This document shows positions 19,963 to 31,983 of a stretch of DNA of 64,000 bases, piece by piece (position 1 is the stretch's first letter; every line of letters begins with the position of its first letter). The notes beneath the pieces are model-generated. The model worked only from the letters and a program-made list of their open reading frames with translations, searched no databases and was not told the origin of the DNA. The stretch is from Zea mays (Eukaryota > Streptophyta > Magnoliopsida > Poales > Poaceae), in assembly GCF_902167145.1 (NCBI RefSeq), contig NC_050099.1:241564588-241628587 (forward strand), written 5' to 3'. The position numbers and the translations under genes are program-made.

Positions 19963-22323
19963 ATGGATCCTAAGGGGAAGGGAATTGTGATCAACGACAA
20001 GGAGAAGGAGTCCTTCGTCAACGAGCCAAGGGATGACAAGTCCAATGACTCGGGCTCGGGCCACAAGCGAAAAGATGGGAAGAAGAAGAAGACAAGACGC
20101 ATCAAGGAGATCGTCTACTACGACAGCGATGAGTCCTCTTCTTCCCAAAAGGACGACGACCACGACTACAAAAAGACGGTCAATTCGAACTTTTCATTTG
20201 ATTATTCTCGTATTCAACATAGTTCGAATTCGCATTTGCTTTCCATTCCTCTTGGCAAACCCCCACACTTTGATGGGGAGGACTACGGATTTTGGAGTCA
20301 CAAAATGCGTAGTCACTTATTCTCTCTCCATCCAAGCATATGGGAGATTGTGGAGAATGGAATGAAATTTGATAGCTCGGATAGCCCTATGCTTATAAAT
20401 GAACAAATTCATAGAAATGCACAAGCTACTACTGTTCTCTTAGCATCTTTGTGCAGGGAAGAATACAATAAGGTGAGTGGCTTGGACAATGCCAAGCAGA
20501 TATGGGACACCCTCAAGATCTCTCACGAGGGGAACGACATCACCATGCTCACCAAGATGGAGTTGGTGGAGGGCGAGCTTGGACGATTCGCCATGATAAG
20601 GGGAGAGGAGCCAACTCAAACCTACAACCGGCTCAAGACCCTTATCAACAAAATAAGGAGCTACGGAAGCACGCGTTGGACGGATCACGACGTCGTCCGC
20701 CTAATGCTCAGGTCCTTTACCGTTCTTGATCCTCATCTCGTGAACAATATTCGTGAGAATCCCAGGTACACGATGATGACGCCCGAGGAAGTGCTTGGAA
20801 AATTCGTGAGCGGGCGGATGATGATCAAGGAGGCAAGATACGTTGACGACGCATTGAACGGTCCACTCCACGAGCCTCAACCCATTGCTCTAAAGGCAAC
20901 GAGGAGCAAGGAGTCGCTTCCTAGCAAGGTGGCGCAAATTGAGGCGGCTGGTCTTAATGAAGAAGAAATGGCCCTCATTATCAAGAGATTCAAGACGGTG
21001 CTAAAGGGTCGCAATGGACAGCCGAGCAAGACTAAGACCAAGGGGAAGCGATCATGCTTCAAATGCGGTAAGCTTGGTCATTTTATTGCTAACTGTCCCG
21101 ATAATGATAGTGACCAGGAAAAAGGAAACAAGAGGGAAAAGAAGAAGCATTACAAGAAGGCAAAGGGCGAGGCGCATCTAGGCAAGGAGTGGGACTCGGA
21201 TTGCTCCTCGTCCGACTCCGACAATGAAGGACTCGCCGCCACCGCCTTCAACAAATCGGCTCTCTTCCCCAACGAGCATCACACTTGCCTCATGGCAAGG
21301 GAAAAGAAGGTAATCACTCGTAATGCTAATACTTATGATTCTTCTAGTGATGATGAATCTAGTGAGGATGAAATTGATTACTCTAGTTTATTCAAGGGAT
21401 TGGATAGAACTAAGATAGCTAAGATTAATGAGTTGATTGATGCCTTAAATGAAAAGGATAGAACCTTAGAGAAACAAGAAGATCTCTTATATGAAGAACA
21501 TGATAAATTTGTTAGTGCTCAAAATTCACTTGCTCTAGAAGTTAAAAGAAATGGAATACTTTCTTGTGAACTTTCTACTTGTAATGAAACCATTTCTTCT
21601 TTAAAAGGTGAAATTAAAGATTTAACTACTAAACTAGAAGTAGCAAGTAACTCGTATGTTGAAAATATTACAATTTGCACTAGGTGTAAGGATTTTGATG
21701 TTAATGCTTGTAGTGAACACTTAGTTTCCATTTCAAAATTAAGTGATGAAGTGGCTAGTCTTAATGCTCAACTTAAGACTAGCAAAAGTGATTTTGAAAA
21801 ACTAAAATTTGCTAGGGATGCCTACACGGTTGGTAGACACCCCTCAATTAAGGATGGACTTGGCTTCAAGAGGGAAGCCAAGAACTTAACAAGCCATAAG
21901 GCTCCCATTCCCGCCAAGGAGAAAGGGAAGGCCCCTATGGCTACTAGTGCTAAGAGGAACCATGCCTTTTTGTATCATGAAAGAAGACATACTAGAAATG
22001 ATGTTTTTGATTCACATGCTTATGACTCTTATGCTATGACTGCTTCTAGTTCTCATGGTATGCATGATAGAAGAAATGTTGTTCACCAAATGCCTAGGAA
22101 AAATGTAGTTTATAATGCTCCTAGGAAAGTAGTAAATGAATTTTCTACAATATATCATGCTTTGAATGCTTCCTTTGCAATTTGTAGAAAGAATAGAAAG
22201 ATAATTGCTAGGAAGTTAGGGGCTAAATGCAAAGGTGATAAAACTTGCATTTGGGTCCCTAAGAAGATTTGTGCTAACCTTGTAGGACCCAACATGAGTT
22301 GGGTACCTAAGACCCAAGCCTAA
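19963..22323 (+). CDS. gag of Opie-like Sirevirus
   Basis: 786 residues, intact. An N-terminal charged region is followed by the copia gag core ([13 protein letters not shown] near residue 87, [25 protein letters not shown]). A CCHC knuckle, [14 protein letters not shown], starts near residue 365. After it come acidic Ser/Asp-rich stretches and a long coiled-coil region (about 480-620) containing [16 protein letters not shown], a Cys/His motif also found in the Ji-like copy. The extended gag after the knuckle is typical of Sireviruses. It ends in TAA at 22321, and pol follows in the +1 frame. Confidence 0.93.
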   Translation: MDPKGKGIVINDKEKESFVNEPRDDKSNDSGSGHKRKDGKKKKTRRIKEIVYYDSDESSSSQKDDDHDYKKTVNSNFSFDYSRIQHSSNSHLLSIPLGKPPHFDGEDYGFWSHKMRSHLFSLHPSIWEIVENGMKFDSSDSPMLINEQIHRNAQATTVLLASLCREEYNKVSGLDNAKQIWDTLKISHEGNDITMLTKMELVEGELGRFAMIRGEEPTQTYNRLKTLINKIRSYGSTRWTDHDVVRLMLRSFTVLDPHLVNNIRENPRYTMMTPEEVLGKFVSGRMMIKEARYVDDALNGPLHEPQPIALKATRSKESLPSKVAQIEAAGLNEEEMALIIKRFKTVLKGRNGQPSKTKTKGKRSCFKCGKLGHFIANCPDNDSDQEKGNKREKKKHYKKAKGEAHLGKEWDSDCSSSDSDNEGLAATAFNKSALFPNEHHTCLMAREKKVITRNANTYDSSSDDESSEDEIDYSSLFKGLDRTKIAKINELIDALNEKDRTLEKQEDLLYEEHDKFVSAQNSLALEVKRNGILSCELSTCNETISSLKGEIKDLTTKLEVASNSYVENITICTRCKDFDVNACSEHLVSISKLSDEVASLNAQLKTSKSDFEKLKFARDAYTVGRHPSIKDGLGFKREAKNLTSHKAPIPAKEKGKAPMATSAKRNHAFLYHERRHTRNDVFDSHAYDSYAMTASSSHGMHDRRNVVHQMPRKNVVYNAPRKVVNEFSTIYHALNASFAICRKNRKIIARKLGAKCKGDKTCIWVPKKICANLVGPNMSWVPKTQA

Positions 22324-22330
22324 ATTTGCC

Positions 22331-25300
22331 TTGCAGGTTTATGCATCCGGGGGTTCAAGCTGGATTATCGACAGCGGATGCACAAACCATATGACGGGGG
22401 AGAAGAAAATGTTCACCTCCTACGTCAAGAATAAAGATTCCCAAGATTCAATCATATTCGGTGATGGGAATCAAGGCAAGGTAAAAGGGTTAGGTAAAAT
22501 TGCAATTTCCAATGAGCATTCTATTTCCAATGTGTTTTTAGTAGAGTCTCTTGGTTACAATTTACTATCTGTTAGTCAATTGTGCAGCATGGGGTATAAT
22601 TGTCTATTCACTAATGTAGATGTGTCTGTCTTTAGAAGAAGTGATGGTTCACTAGCTTTTAAGGGTGTATTAGACGGCAAACTTTATTTAGTAGATTTTG
22701 CAAAAGAAGAGGCCGGTCTAGATGCATGCTTAATAGCTAAGACTAGCATGGGCTGGCTGTGGCATCGCCGCTTAGCACATGTGGGGATGAAGAACCTTCA
22801 CAAGCTTCTAAAGGGAGAACACGTGATAGGGCTAACTAATGTTCAATTCGAAAAAGATAGACCTTGTGCAGCTTGTCAAGCAGGGAAACAGGTGGGAAGC
22901 TCTCATCACACCAAAAATGTGATGACGACATCAAGACCCTTGGAGATGCTGCATATGGACCTTTTTGGACCCGTCGCCTATCTGAGCATAGGAGGAAGTA
23001 AGTATGGTTTAGTTATTGTTGATGACTTTTCCCGCTTCACTTGGGTGTTCTTTTTGCAGGATAAGTCTGAAACCCAAGGGACCCTCAAGCGCTTCCTCAG
23101 GAGGGCTCAAAATGAGTTTGAGCTCAAAGCGAAAAAGATAAGGAGCGACAACGGGTCCGAGTTCAAGAACCTTCAAGTGGAGGAGTTCCTTGAAGAGGAA
23201 GGGATCAAGCACGAGTTCTCCGCTCCCTACACACCACAGCAAAATGGTGTGGTAGAGAGGAAGAACAGGACGCTCATCGACATGGCGAGGACGATGCTAG
23301 GAGAGTTCAAGACTCCCGAGTGCTTTTGGACGGAAGCCGTGAACACGGCTTGCCACGCCATCAACAGGGTCTACCTTCATCGCCTCCTCAAGAAGACGTC
23401 GTATGAGCTACTAACCGGTAACAAACCCAATGTATCGTACTTTCGTGTATTTGGGAGTAAATGCTACATTCTAGTGAAGAAGGGCAGAAATTCTAAGTTT
23501 GCTCCCAAAGCTGTAGAAGGGTTTTTGTTAGGTTATGACTCAAATACAAAGGCGTATAGAGTCTTCAACAAATCATCGGGTTTGGTTGAAGTCTCTAGCG
23601 ACGTTGTATTTGATGAGACTAATGGCTCTCCAAGAGAGCAAGTTGTTGATTGTGATGATGTAGATGAAGAAGATGTTCCGACGGCCGCTATACGAACCAT
23701 GGCGATTGGAGAAGTACGGCCACAGGAACAAGATGAACGAGATCAACCTTCTTCCTCAACTATGGTGCATCCCCCAACCAAAGATGACGAACAGGTACCT
23801 CAAGTGGAGGCGCTTGATCAAGGGGGAGCACAAGATGATCAAGTGATGGAGGAAGAAGCGCAACCGGCACCTCCAACCCAAGTTCGAGCGATGATTCAAA
23901 GGGATCATCCCGTCGATCAAATTCTGGGTGACATTAGCAAGGGAGTAACTACTCGATCTCGATTAGTTAATTTTTGTGAGCATTACTCCTTTGTCTCTTC
24001 TATTGAGCCTTTCAGGGTAGAAGAAGCCTTGCTAGATCCGGACTGGGTGTTGGCCATGCAAGAGGAGTTAAACAACTTCAAGCGCAATGAAGTTTGGACA
24101 CTGGTGCCTCGTCCCAAGCAAAATGTTGTGGGAACCAAGTGGGTGTTCCGCAACAAACAGGACGAGCACGGGGTGGTGACGAGGAACAAGGCTCGACTTG
24201 TGGCAAAAGGTTATGCCCAAGTCGCAGGTTTGGACTTTGAGGAGACTTTTGCTCCTGTGGCTAGGCTAGAATCAATTCGTATCTTGCTAGCATATGCCGC
24301 TCACCATTCTTTCAGGTTGTTCCAAATGGATGTGAAGAGCGCTTTCCTCAACGGGCCAATCAAGGAGGAGGTGTACGTGGAGCAACCCCCTGGCTTCGAG
24401 GATGAACGGTACCCCGACCATGTGTGTAAGCTCTCTAAGGCGCTCTATGGACTTAAGCAAGCCCCAAGAGCATGGTATGAATGCCTTAGAGATTTCTTAA
24501 TTGCTAATGCTTTCAAGGTTGGGAAAGCCGATCCAACTCTTTTTACTAAGACTTGTGATGGTGATTTGTTTGTGTGCCAAATTTATGTCGATGACATAAT
24601 ATTTGGTTCTACTAACCAAAAGTCTTGTGAAGAGTTTAGCAGGGTGATGACGCAGAAATTCGAGATGTCGATGATGGGCGAGTTGAACTACTTCCTTGGG
24701 TTCCAAGTGAAGCAACTCAAGGACGGCACCTTCATCTCCCAAACGAAGTACACGCAAGATCTGCTAAAGCGGTTTGGGATGAAGGACGCCAAGCCCGCAA
24801 AGACTCCGATGGGGACCGACGGACACACCGACCTCAACAAAGGAGGTAAGTCTGTTGATCAAAAAGCATACCGGTCAATGATAGGTTCTTTGCTTTACTT
24901 ATGTGCTAGTAGACCGGATATTATGCTTAGCGTATGCATGTGTGCTAGATTTCAATCCGATCCTAAGGAATGTCACTTAGTGGCGGTGAAGCGAATTCTT
25001 AGATATTTGGTTGCTACGCCTTGCTTCGGGCTCTGGTATCCAAAGGGGTCTACCTTTGACTTAGTTGGATACTCAGACTCCGACTATGCTGGATGTAAGG
25101 TCGATAGGAAGAGTACATCGGGGACGTGCCAATTCTTAGGAAGGTCCCTGGTGTCATGGAACTCTAAGAAACAAACATCCGTTGCCCTATCCACCGCTGA
25201 GGCCGAGTACGTTGCCGCAGGTCAGTGTTGCGCGCAACTACTTTGGATGAGGCAAACCCTCCGGGACTTTGGCTACAATCTGAGCAAAGTCCCACTCCTA

Positions 25301-25537
25301 TGTGACAATGAGAGTGCTATCCGCATGGCGGAGAATCCTGTTGAGCACAGCCGCACAAAGCACATAGACATCCGGCATCACTTTTTGAGAGACCACCAGC
25401 AAAAGGGAGATATCGAAGTGTTTCATGTTAGCACCGAGAACCAGCTAGCCGATATCTTTACCAAGCCTCTAGATGAGAAGACCTTTTGCAGGCTGCGTAG
25501 TGAGCTAAATGTCTTAGATTCGCGGAACTTGGATTGA
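22331..25537 (+). CDS. pol of Opie-like Sirevirus: protease end, integrase, RT, RNase H
   Basis: 1068 codons, open throughout, with no ATG at its start (the frame opens just after the gag stop). It opens with the protease motif [15 protein letters not shown]. Integrase follows with the HHCC motif ([21 protein letters not shown]) and catalytic acids in [18 protein letters not shown] and [13 protein letters not shown]. Reverse transcriptase has YVDDIIFGS, and RNase H has [26 protein letters not shown] and KHIDIRHHF. This is the copia order INT-RT-RH. The junction is gag TAA, then ATTTGCCTTGCAG, so pol may be made by frameshift or from a spliced RNA. No stops or frameshifts are seen. Confidence 0.94.
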   Translation: MQVYASGGSSWIIDSGCTNHMTGEKKMFTSYVKNKDSQDSIIFGDGNQGKVKGLGKIAISNEHSISNVFLVESLGYNLLSVSQLCSMGYNCLFTNVDVSVFRRSDGSLAFKGVLDGKLYLVDFAKEEAGLDACLIAKTSMGWLWHRRLAHVGMKNLHKLLKGEHVIGLTNVQFEKDRPCAACQAGKQVGSSHHTKNVMTTSRPLEMLHMDLFGPVAYLSIGGSKYGLVIVDDFSRFTWVFFLQDKSETQGTLKRFLRRAQNEFELKAKKIRSDNGSEFKNLQVEEFLEEEGIKHEFSAPYTPQQNGVVERKNRTLIDMARTMLGEFKTPECFWTEAVNTACHAINRVYLHRLLKKTSYELLTGNKPNVSYFRVFGSKCYILVKKGRNSKFAPKAVEGFLLGYDSNTKAYRVFNKSSGLVEVSSDVVFDETNGSPREQVVDCDDVDEEDVPTAAIRTMAIGEVRPQEQDERDQPSSSTMVHPPTKDDEQVPQVEALDQGGAQDDQVMEEEAQPAPPTQVRAMIQRDHPVDQILGDISKGVTTRSRLVNFCEHYSFVSSIEPFRVEEALLDPDWVLAMQEELNNFKRNEVWTLVPRPKQNVVGTKWVFRNKQDEHGVVTRNKARLVAKGYAQVAGLDFEETFAPVARLESIRILLAYAAHHSFRLFQMDVKSAFLNGPIKEEVYVEQPPGFEDERYPDHVCKLSKALYGLKQAPRAWYECLRDFLIANAFKVGKADPTLFTKTCDGDLFVCQIYVDDIIFGSTNQKSCEEFSRVMTQKFEMSMMGELNYFLGFQVKQLKDGTFISQTKYTQDLLKRFGMKDAKPAKTPMGTDGHTDLNKGGKSVDQKAYRSMIGSLLYLCASRPDIMLSVCMCARFQSDPKECHLVAVKRILRYLVATPCFGLWYPKGSTFDLVGYSDSDYAGCKVDRKSTSGTCQFLGRSLVSWNSKKQTSVALSTAEAEYVAAGQCCAQLLWMRQTLRDFGYNLSKVPLLCDNESAIRMAENPVEHSRTKHIDIRHHFLRDHQQKGDIEVFHVSTENQLADIFTKPLDEKTFCRLRSELNVLDSRNLD

Positions 25538-26319
25538 ATTGTAGCATACATGTGTTTATGCCTCTGATCATGTTCATTCTGCATTTTGCTGTTTATTGTG
25601 GTGCTCAAGTTGTACAAACACTCCCTGGACCTCACAAGTCCGTTGCAAAGTGATGCACAGTTGTAGGGGGAGATGTGTTACAACTTGACCTTTTGAGACT
25701 AACCATATGCTTGAGTTTGTTTGACTTAGTCTCGAAGGAGAATTGAAAGGGAAAAGGTGGACTTGGACCATGAAAGACTTCCACTGCACTCCGATGAGAG
25801 GGTAACTAATTCCAAGTTCATCTCATGAACTCTTATTGCCATTTGATCTTAATTGAAGATTTTTGTGAGGCAATGGGGTTAAAGGGCCAAGATTGATCCC
25901 ATTTTGGTGCTTGATGCCAAAGGGGGAGAAAATAAAGGCCAAAGTGATAAATGGATCAGCTACCACTTGAGAGATTTTGAAAACAGTAGAATAGAGCTTT
26001 TTGTTTTAGCAAAACTCTTTTATTGTGTCTCTTTTGCGCTTCTTGTAGGGAGAAGTGTTGATTATGGGAAATAGGGGGAGTTTTTGAAATCTTTGGTCAA
26101 ATTTCTTTGGAATGACTCTCTTTATGCTTCAACATGTGTGTTTGACTTAGAGATAGAGATTTGAATTTGATTTGCAAAAACAAACCAAGTGGTGGCAAAG
26201 GATTATCCATATATGCCAAAATTGAATCAAAACCAATTTGAGTTTCTATTTGAAGTGATTTTGCACTTGTTCTAGTTGCTTTATGTTGTGTTGGCATAAA
26301 TCACCAAAAAGGGGGAGAT
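25538..26319 (+). other. 3' internal region of Opie-like element with repeated polypurine motifs
   Basis: There is no env-like ORF in these ~780 bp. GGGGGAG occurs at 25666, 25922, 26074 and 26311. The last, directly before the 3' LTR (tcaccaaaaagggggagat), is the functional polypurine tract position. Multiple upstream PPT-like copies are a described Sirevirus feature. Confidence 0.85.
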
Positions 26320-27586
26320 TGAAAGGGAAATGTGCCCTTGGGCCATTTCTAAGTATTTTGGTGATTGAGTGTCAACACAAGTGCTTAAATGTGTAAATAT
26401 GCCCATAGATGAACAATGTGCAAATCACAAGTTAAGGTATGTTTCTAAGCCTTAGTACATTGGTTTTGTGTACTAATATATTTGTCTAAGTGTTAGAAAC
26501 AGATAGAAGAAGAGAAGAGAAGACTTGGCTGTGTACAGCCAAGGGGCTGCTTTGGTCTGGGGCACCGGACTGTCCGGTGGTGCACCGGACAGTGTCCGGT
26601 GGTGCACCGGACAGTGTCCGGTGCGCCAGGCTGCCTCGGCCGAAGAGGCCGCTCTCGGGTTTTTCTCCGGCGACTTCGGCTAAAATTCACCGGACTGTCC
26701 GGTGTGCACCGGACTGTCCGGTGAGCTAACGGTCGGCCGGGCCAACGGTCGGCCGCGCGATCGGCGCGCGACACGTGGCCGAGCCAACGGTCGGAAGGAA
26801 GCACCGGACTGTCCGGTGTGCACCGGACTGTCCGGTGCGCCAGATCTGCAACGGTCGGCAACGGTTGGCTTCGCTTTTTATGGAAACAAATCGGGCACCG
26901 GACAGTGTCCGGTGTGCACCGGACTGTCCGGTGCGCCACGAGACAGAAGGCAAAGATGGCCTTCCAGATTTGTTCCCAACGGCTCCTAGCTGCCTTGGGG
27001 CTATAAAAGGGACCCCTTGGCGCATGGAGGAGAAAACCAAGCATTCCTTGAGCATTCTTGATCACTCACACATCAATCTCGCGCACTTGTTCGACATTCT
27101 AGTGATTTGAGCTCCGTTCTAGTGTGCTAGTCTTTAGAGCTCAAGTCTGGGTCTTGTGTGTGCGTATTCGCTGTGATCTTTGTGTCGTGTGTGAGTTGCT
27201 AATCCCTCCCTTGCTCTGTGATTCTCTGTGAACATCTTTTGTAAGGGCGAGAGGCTCCAAGTTGTGGAGATTCCTCGCAAACGGGATTGAGAAAAGAAAA
27301 GCAAGAACACCGTGGTATTCAAGTTGATCATTGGATCACTTGAGAGGAGTTGAGTGCAACTCTCGTCCGTTGGGACGCCACAACGTGGAGTAGGCAAGTT
27401 TTGTACTTGGCCGAACCACGGGATAACCACTGTGTCATCTCTGTGATTGGATTCTTGTGGTTATTGTGTTTTGACTCCTCTCTAGCCACTTGGCCATACT
27501 TGTGCTAACCATTAACAAATGTTTGTGGCTTAAGTTTTGAAGTTTTACAGGATCACCTATTCACCCCCCCCCTCTAGGTGCTCTCA
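26320..27586 (+). repeat. 3' LTR of Opie-like element
   Basis: 1267 bp, virtually identical to 18647-19912. It starts after the polypurine tract and ends tctaggtgctctca, followed by the GTGCT target duplication. Confidence 0.95.
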
Positions 27587-27962
27587 GTGCTTCTTTGTGA
27601 ATTTCAAGTGTAAGGGCGAGAGGCTCCAAAGTGTGGAGATTCCTCGCAAACGGGATATAGTAAAGCAAGCAAAACACCGTGGTATTCAAGTGGGTCTTTG
27701 GACCGCTTGAGAGGGGTTGATTGCAACCCTCGTCCGTTGGGACGCCACAACGTGGAGTAGGCAAGCATTGGTCTTGGCCGAACCACGGGATAAACCACTG
27801 TGACATCTCTGTGATTGATCTCTTGTGGTTATTGTGTTTTGTTGAGACTCCTCTCTAGCCACTTGGCATTATTGTGCTAACGCCTAATCAAGTTTTTGTG
27901 GATTAAGTTTCAAAGTTCACAGGATCACCTATTCACCCCCCCCTCTAGGTGCTCTCAAATCC

Positions 27963-29195
27963 GACCATGCCCAGGTAACAAATATGGTGCTCAACAAATA
28001 TCCCTACCTTTTGGTGGAGTTTGGTGAACCAAAAGCATCTGATGCTACTAGGCTCTTTCGGGAAACAATATATTCTGCAACTTGTCTTGTTCTTGACATA
28101 TAAACTTCTAGCCTGATGTAAGCCACCGACTCTTGTGATCAAATAACATAACTATTTGATAGAACTCTAATGCATAGAGGCCGTTTTAGGATTGCATCCT
28201 CTTCGGTCATATCTACCTGGTCAATATGACAATAGGTAAAAACTTATGGTGCCCCCAGGCCGAATAAGAAAATGGATTGAGCAAGTAATACAGATTCATT
28301 GTCGTACCACCCCACTTTGAGTAGGACAACACATCGGTGATGAGTTGACTGAAAAGTACCATGACATCCATGGAGGTGGATGAACAGGTGACCTCGTGTC
28401 GGTCTTTCGAACCTCGCTCTGACAATTAAATTTAATGTGCGCATTCCGGGCTCCTGATGGTGTGCGCGGTGGGCAGAAGATTTATACTGGTTCTAACAGA
28501 ACATCCCTACATCTAGACATCAGTGGCTTGCACTCCTGGCACCATTGATGATCAAAACTCGTAGTAGAGGTTACAAACGGGCGAGAGAGGAAGAGATACT
28601 TCCAAGTCTCTTATTATGGTGGAGATAGAGCTAAAGGCTAAAGAGTGGAGTCCTAACTAAGTACCTGGCTTGGCGGCGGAGCTCTGGCCTCTGGGTCCTC
28701 GTTGGTGCGTCCTCCTTCTGTTCGTCGGTCCGTCGTCTTCGCGTCTAGGGTTCGTCTGTTCGTCTAGGGGCCAACATCTTCCTTTTATAGGCCAAGGAGG
28801 GGTCGGCCAGCGGTGTCTTCCTTAGGAAGGAGTCATCGAATGATGGTAAAACCAAGCGTTCTACCCGGGGTGAAGCCACGCACGCCCGTTGTCCCCGGGA
28901 TCACCTAGTTGCGGCGTATTCTTTATCGCGGACGACGTGGACAACATGGCCCGAGTGCCATTGTTTGGACTACGTCGACCCTTGGCCTTAGTAGCCTCGG
29001 GGCACCACACTCTCCTCCCTGACTTTTGTGAGCGCTCTCCTCCTTCTCATCCCCTCCACACTCATATGACTCTCCAGCCAAACAAAAAAGGGAGTGGTTC
29101 CGTTTTGCTTGCAAACACATAATAGAATGGCTCCATTATCAAAAACTCAAATGAAGTCGCTCCATTCTAGTTTACTCCTCAATCAAGCACACTCT
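27963..29195. other. Decayed repetitive sequence right of the solo LTR
   Basis: 27965-28102 reads as a short protein-like frame on + (...NKYPYLLVEFGEPKASDA...) ending in a stop; it may be an exon scrap of an unrecognised gene. From about 28430 to 29000 the minus strand has LTR-like character with a TATA box (GGCCTATAAAAGG) near 28780-28792. No intact gene is seen. The boundaries of the repeats could not be fixed. Confidence 0.4.
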
Positions 29196-29368
29196 TAGGG
29201 GTGTTTGAATGCACTGAGTCAATAGTTAGTCGACTAAAAAATTATTATTAGAATTAGCTATCTAACTATTAGCTAATTTACTAAAATAGATAATAGCTGA
29301 ACTATTGTCTATACTGTTTCAGCTAATTTTAGCAGTTTATTATTAGCTCTGCATATCCAAACGCTGCA
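29196..29368. mobile_element. MITE (hAT/Tourist-like, non-autonomous)
   Basis: About 170 AT-rich bases rich in agctaa/ttagct motifs. The ends are imperfect inverted repeats: ggtgtttgaatgc at the left and gcatatccaaacgc at the right. This resembles the common grass MITEs with a GTTTGG end. The target duplication is not clear, so the superfamily is uncertain. Confidence 0.6.
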
Positions 29369-29499
29369 TATTCAGAAATAGGCAGCTCTAACTGAAGCAA
29401 AACAAAACGATGGCACACCAGTTAAAGCGTGGTTAACTCTGCAATGTCCTTCGTATCTTAAGATCAAGAGTTCTTCATGTCGGCCGGCGTGCGCGTGCT

Positions 29500-31655
29500 T
29501 CCAGGAAGCTGATCGGCGCGCGCTACTTCACCAAGAAGGGCTACGCGGCGGCCGGGGGCGCGCGGAACGCGTCGACGGAGTGCCCCCGCGACACGTACGG
29601 GCACGGTAGGCATACGCTGTCCACGGCGGGGGGCTCGCCGGTGCCCGGCACGTCGGTGTTCGGGCTCGGCAACGGCACGGCGACCGGCGGCGCCCTGCGC
29701 GCGCGCGTGGCGGGGCTACCGCATGTGCTTCCCGCCCGTGAACGGCAGCGAGTGCTTCGACGCGGACATCCTGGCGGCGTTCGACGCCGCCATCCACTAC
29801 GGCGTGCACGGTGCACGTGCTGTCGCTCTACCTCGGCGGCGAGCCCTCCTCGGGCTACCTGGACGACGGCGATGCCGTCGGCTCCTTCCACGCCGCCCGC
29901 CGCGGCGTCGCCGTCGTCTGTTCCGCCGGTAACTCGTTACTCGGCCCCCGCGCTTGCCACCGCCTCCAACCTCGCGCCGTGGATCCTCACCTCGGGCGCC
30001 AGCACCATGGACCGCGAGTTCCCGTCCTACGTCGTCTCTTCGACGACCACACCAAGGCAGTAGGATCTCCCCTCGCTAGGCCACCGCACGGCGGCATCAC
30101 GAAGAACAAGGCACGCACGCACGCCTCACGCTCACCAGAATCGTTTCTTGCAAGTGAGTATATATTTTTGCTTATTGTCCATCGATCGATCGATTGCCCG
30201 CGCAGGGGCAGAGCCTGTCGATGACGACGCTGCCGGAGAAGACCTCGTACCCGTTGATCGATTCGGTGAAGGCTGCAGCTGCCAATGCAACCGCTAAGGA
30301 GTAAGGACGCGTACGTGCCTGACAGTCTCCAAACGAAGGCGAAGGGCAAAATCGCGGTGTGCCTACGTGGGATCAACCGCCGGGTGGCCAAGGGAGAGGC
30401 GGTGAAGCAGGCCGGCGGCGTCGGGATGGTGCTCGCCAACGACGCAGCACGGGCAACGAGATCATCTCCGACGCGCACGTGCTCCCGGCCACATAGATCA
30501 AGTACAGCGACGGCCTGCTCCTCTACTCCTACCTCAACGCCACCAAGTAAGCATCCTGCCGCTCAAAGTATCTCGCCGTGAGGCACGAGGAGGGGGCATT
30601 GGCGCATTGCATTGACGTTGTTGCTGCCCGTCACCTGCCAGGAAGCCGACCGGCTTCATCACGAGGCCAGCGACTGTCCTTGGCACGAAGCCGGCGTCGT
30701 TCATGGCCGCCTTCTCGTCGCAGGGGGCCAACACCATCACCCCCGAGATCCTCAAGATTCTTGACTGATCGATCCATCCGCTCTCGTTCGGCGGACGTAC
30801 GGCTTGCATTGATCCATGTTTCTCGTGTGTGTTGCAGGCTTGCAGCCCGACATCACGGCGCCCGGGGTGAGCGTGATCGCCGCGTGGACCCGCGCCAACT
30901 CGCCGACGGACCTCGCCTTCGATCGGCGGCGCGTGGCCTTCAACTCGGAGTCCGGGCGTCCGGCACGTCCATGTCGTACCCGCACGTCTCCGGCGTCGTC
31001 GGTCTCCTCCGCACGCTCCACCCGGAATGGAGCCCCGCCGCCATCAAGTCGGCCGTCATGACCACAGGTAAGCCGCACTGTGCATGCCGCGCCGACCGCC
31101 GTTTCACGATGGACGGACGTACGCTGACCGCCGTTTCGTCATTTTGTGAATACGCAGCGACCGAGATGGACGACAGGGGAGAGCTCATCCTGAACGCGTC
31201 GTCCCTGCCGTCGAGTCCCTTCGGCTACGGCGCCGGCCGCGCCATGAACCCGGGCCTCGTCTACGACGTCGGCGACGCGGACTACCCCGGCTTCCTCTGC
31301 GCGCTCAAGTACAACGCCACGGCGATAGCCACGTTCAACGGCGCGCCCTACACGTGCCCCAGCGAGGCTTCCCGGCGCGTCGCGGACCTCAACTACCCGT
31401 CCATCACCGTCGTCAACGTCACCGCGGCGGGCGCCACGGCGCAGGACCGGCACGTACGTCCTTCATTGCCGAGCCCGCTGGCATCGCCGTCGTGGTGACC
31501 CCTTCGGTGCTCAATTTCAGCGCCAAGTGGGAGGAGAAAGGGTTCGAGGTGCAGTTCACGGTGAAGAACGCCGCGCTCGCCAAGGACTACTCGTTCGGAG
31601 CGCTCGTCTGGACGAACGGGAGGCAGTTCGTGAGGTCAAGGCGTCAGCTTTGATT
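29500..31655 (+). pseudogene. Subtilisin-like serine protease (subtilase, SBT family) pseudogene
   Basis: Fragments of a plant subtilase appear in order but in changing frames. The His region has become YGHGRHTLST (29595-29625). Then come DADILAAFDAAIHYGVH, GVAVVCSAGNS, a PA-domain piece (GKIAVCLRG near 30340), LQPDITAPGVSVIAAW (30840) and the Ser motif GTSMSYPHVSG (about 30970). A C-terminal fibronectin-III-like part ends near 31653. The signal peptide, prodomain and catalytic Asp region are missing. Frameshifts occur near 29715, 29930, 30440 and 31450, and an in-frame TAG lies at 30494-30496. Introns seem to be kept near 30060-30205 and 31069-31157. It was probably an AIR3/SBT5-type secreted protease. 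Confidence 0.85.
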
Positions 31656-31792
31656 AGTTGAGCTCATGGTGTAGGGTTTTGGGAAGCATGTGTAGGGTTT
31701 TGGGAGCCTCTGATTCAATAGATTATAATTATACAAGTAAGCTGTTTCTATTCCGTGACAAAAAAGCCTAATATTGAATTCTCGTTGTTTAA

Positions 31793-31983
31793 TAGTGCGT
31801 TTGGTTGCAATGACAGGACGAAATAGGATGAGATAATTCCTTAAATAAGTTTGTTTGATTTAGAGTCAAGAGTCGGAACAGGACTATCCCAGTGTTGTCT
31901 CCAATTATCCCTCAAAATTAAAGAGACGAGAGAGGATACCAAAAGATGTTCATGTCCTGGTTGTTCCGTAACCAAACGCACCC
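31793..31983. mobile_element. Tourist-like MITE (PIF/Harbinger type) with TAA duplication
   Basis: 191 bp. Terminal inverted repeats gtgcgtttggtt and aaccaaacgcac match over 12 bases. A TAA trinucleotide flanks both sides (31790-31792 and 31984-31986), as expected of PIF/Harbinger insertions. There is no coding capacity. Confidence 0.8.

Larger units (their letters stand above)
18647..27586 (+). mobile_element. Complete Opie-like Sirevirus (Ty1/copia) retrotransposon, very recent insertion
   Basis: 8940 bp, TSD GTGCT (18642-18646 and 27587-27591). LTRs are 1266 and 1267 bp and differ by one substitution (A at 19067, G at 26740) plus one C in a poly-C run (8 versus 9). gag and pol are both open over their full length. 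The primer binding site matches initiator tRNA-Met with one change. The 3' interior has four polypurine-like GGGGGAG motifs. By LTR and protein character this is the maize Opie family; the name is from recognition and not from a search. It sits inside the LTR of an older relative. Confidence 0.93.
17774..27957 (+). repeat. Opie-like solo LTR (17774-18646 plus 27592-27957), split by a nested Opie-like element
   Basis: The two pieces join into one LTR of about 1.24 kb with TG...CA ends. It is flanked by a 5-bp duplication AATCC (17769-17773 and 27958-27962). No internal region belongs to it, so it is a solo LTR left by LTR-LTR recombination. It carries eight CACCGGAC...GTCCGGTG palindromes (18017-18352, one decayed) and a TATA box (ctataaaag, 18414-18422). 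The inner insertion is flanked by its own GTGCT duplication. Confidence 0.92.

Noticed and set aside
25538..26319. Possible env-like gene after Sirevirus pol
   Set aside because: Some Sireviruses carry one, but only short broken frames exist here; the region holds polypurine motifs instead.
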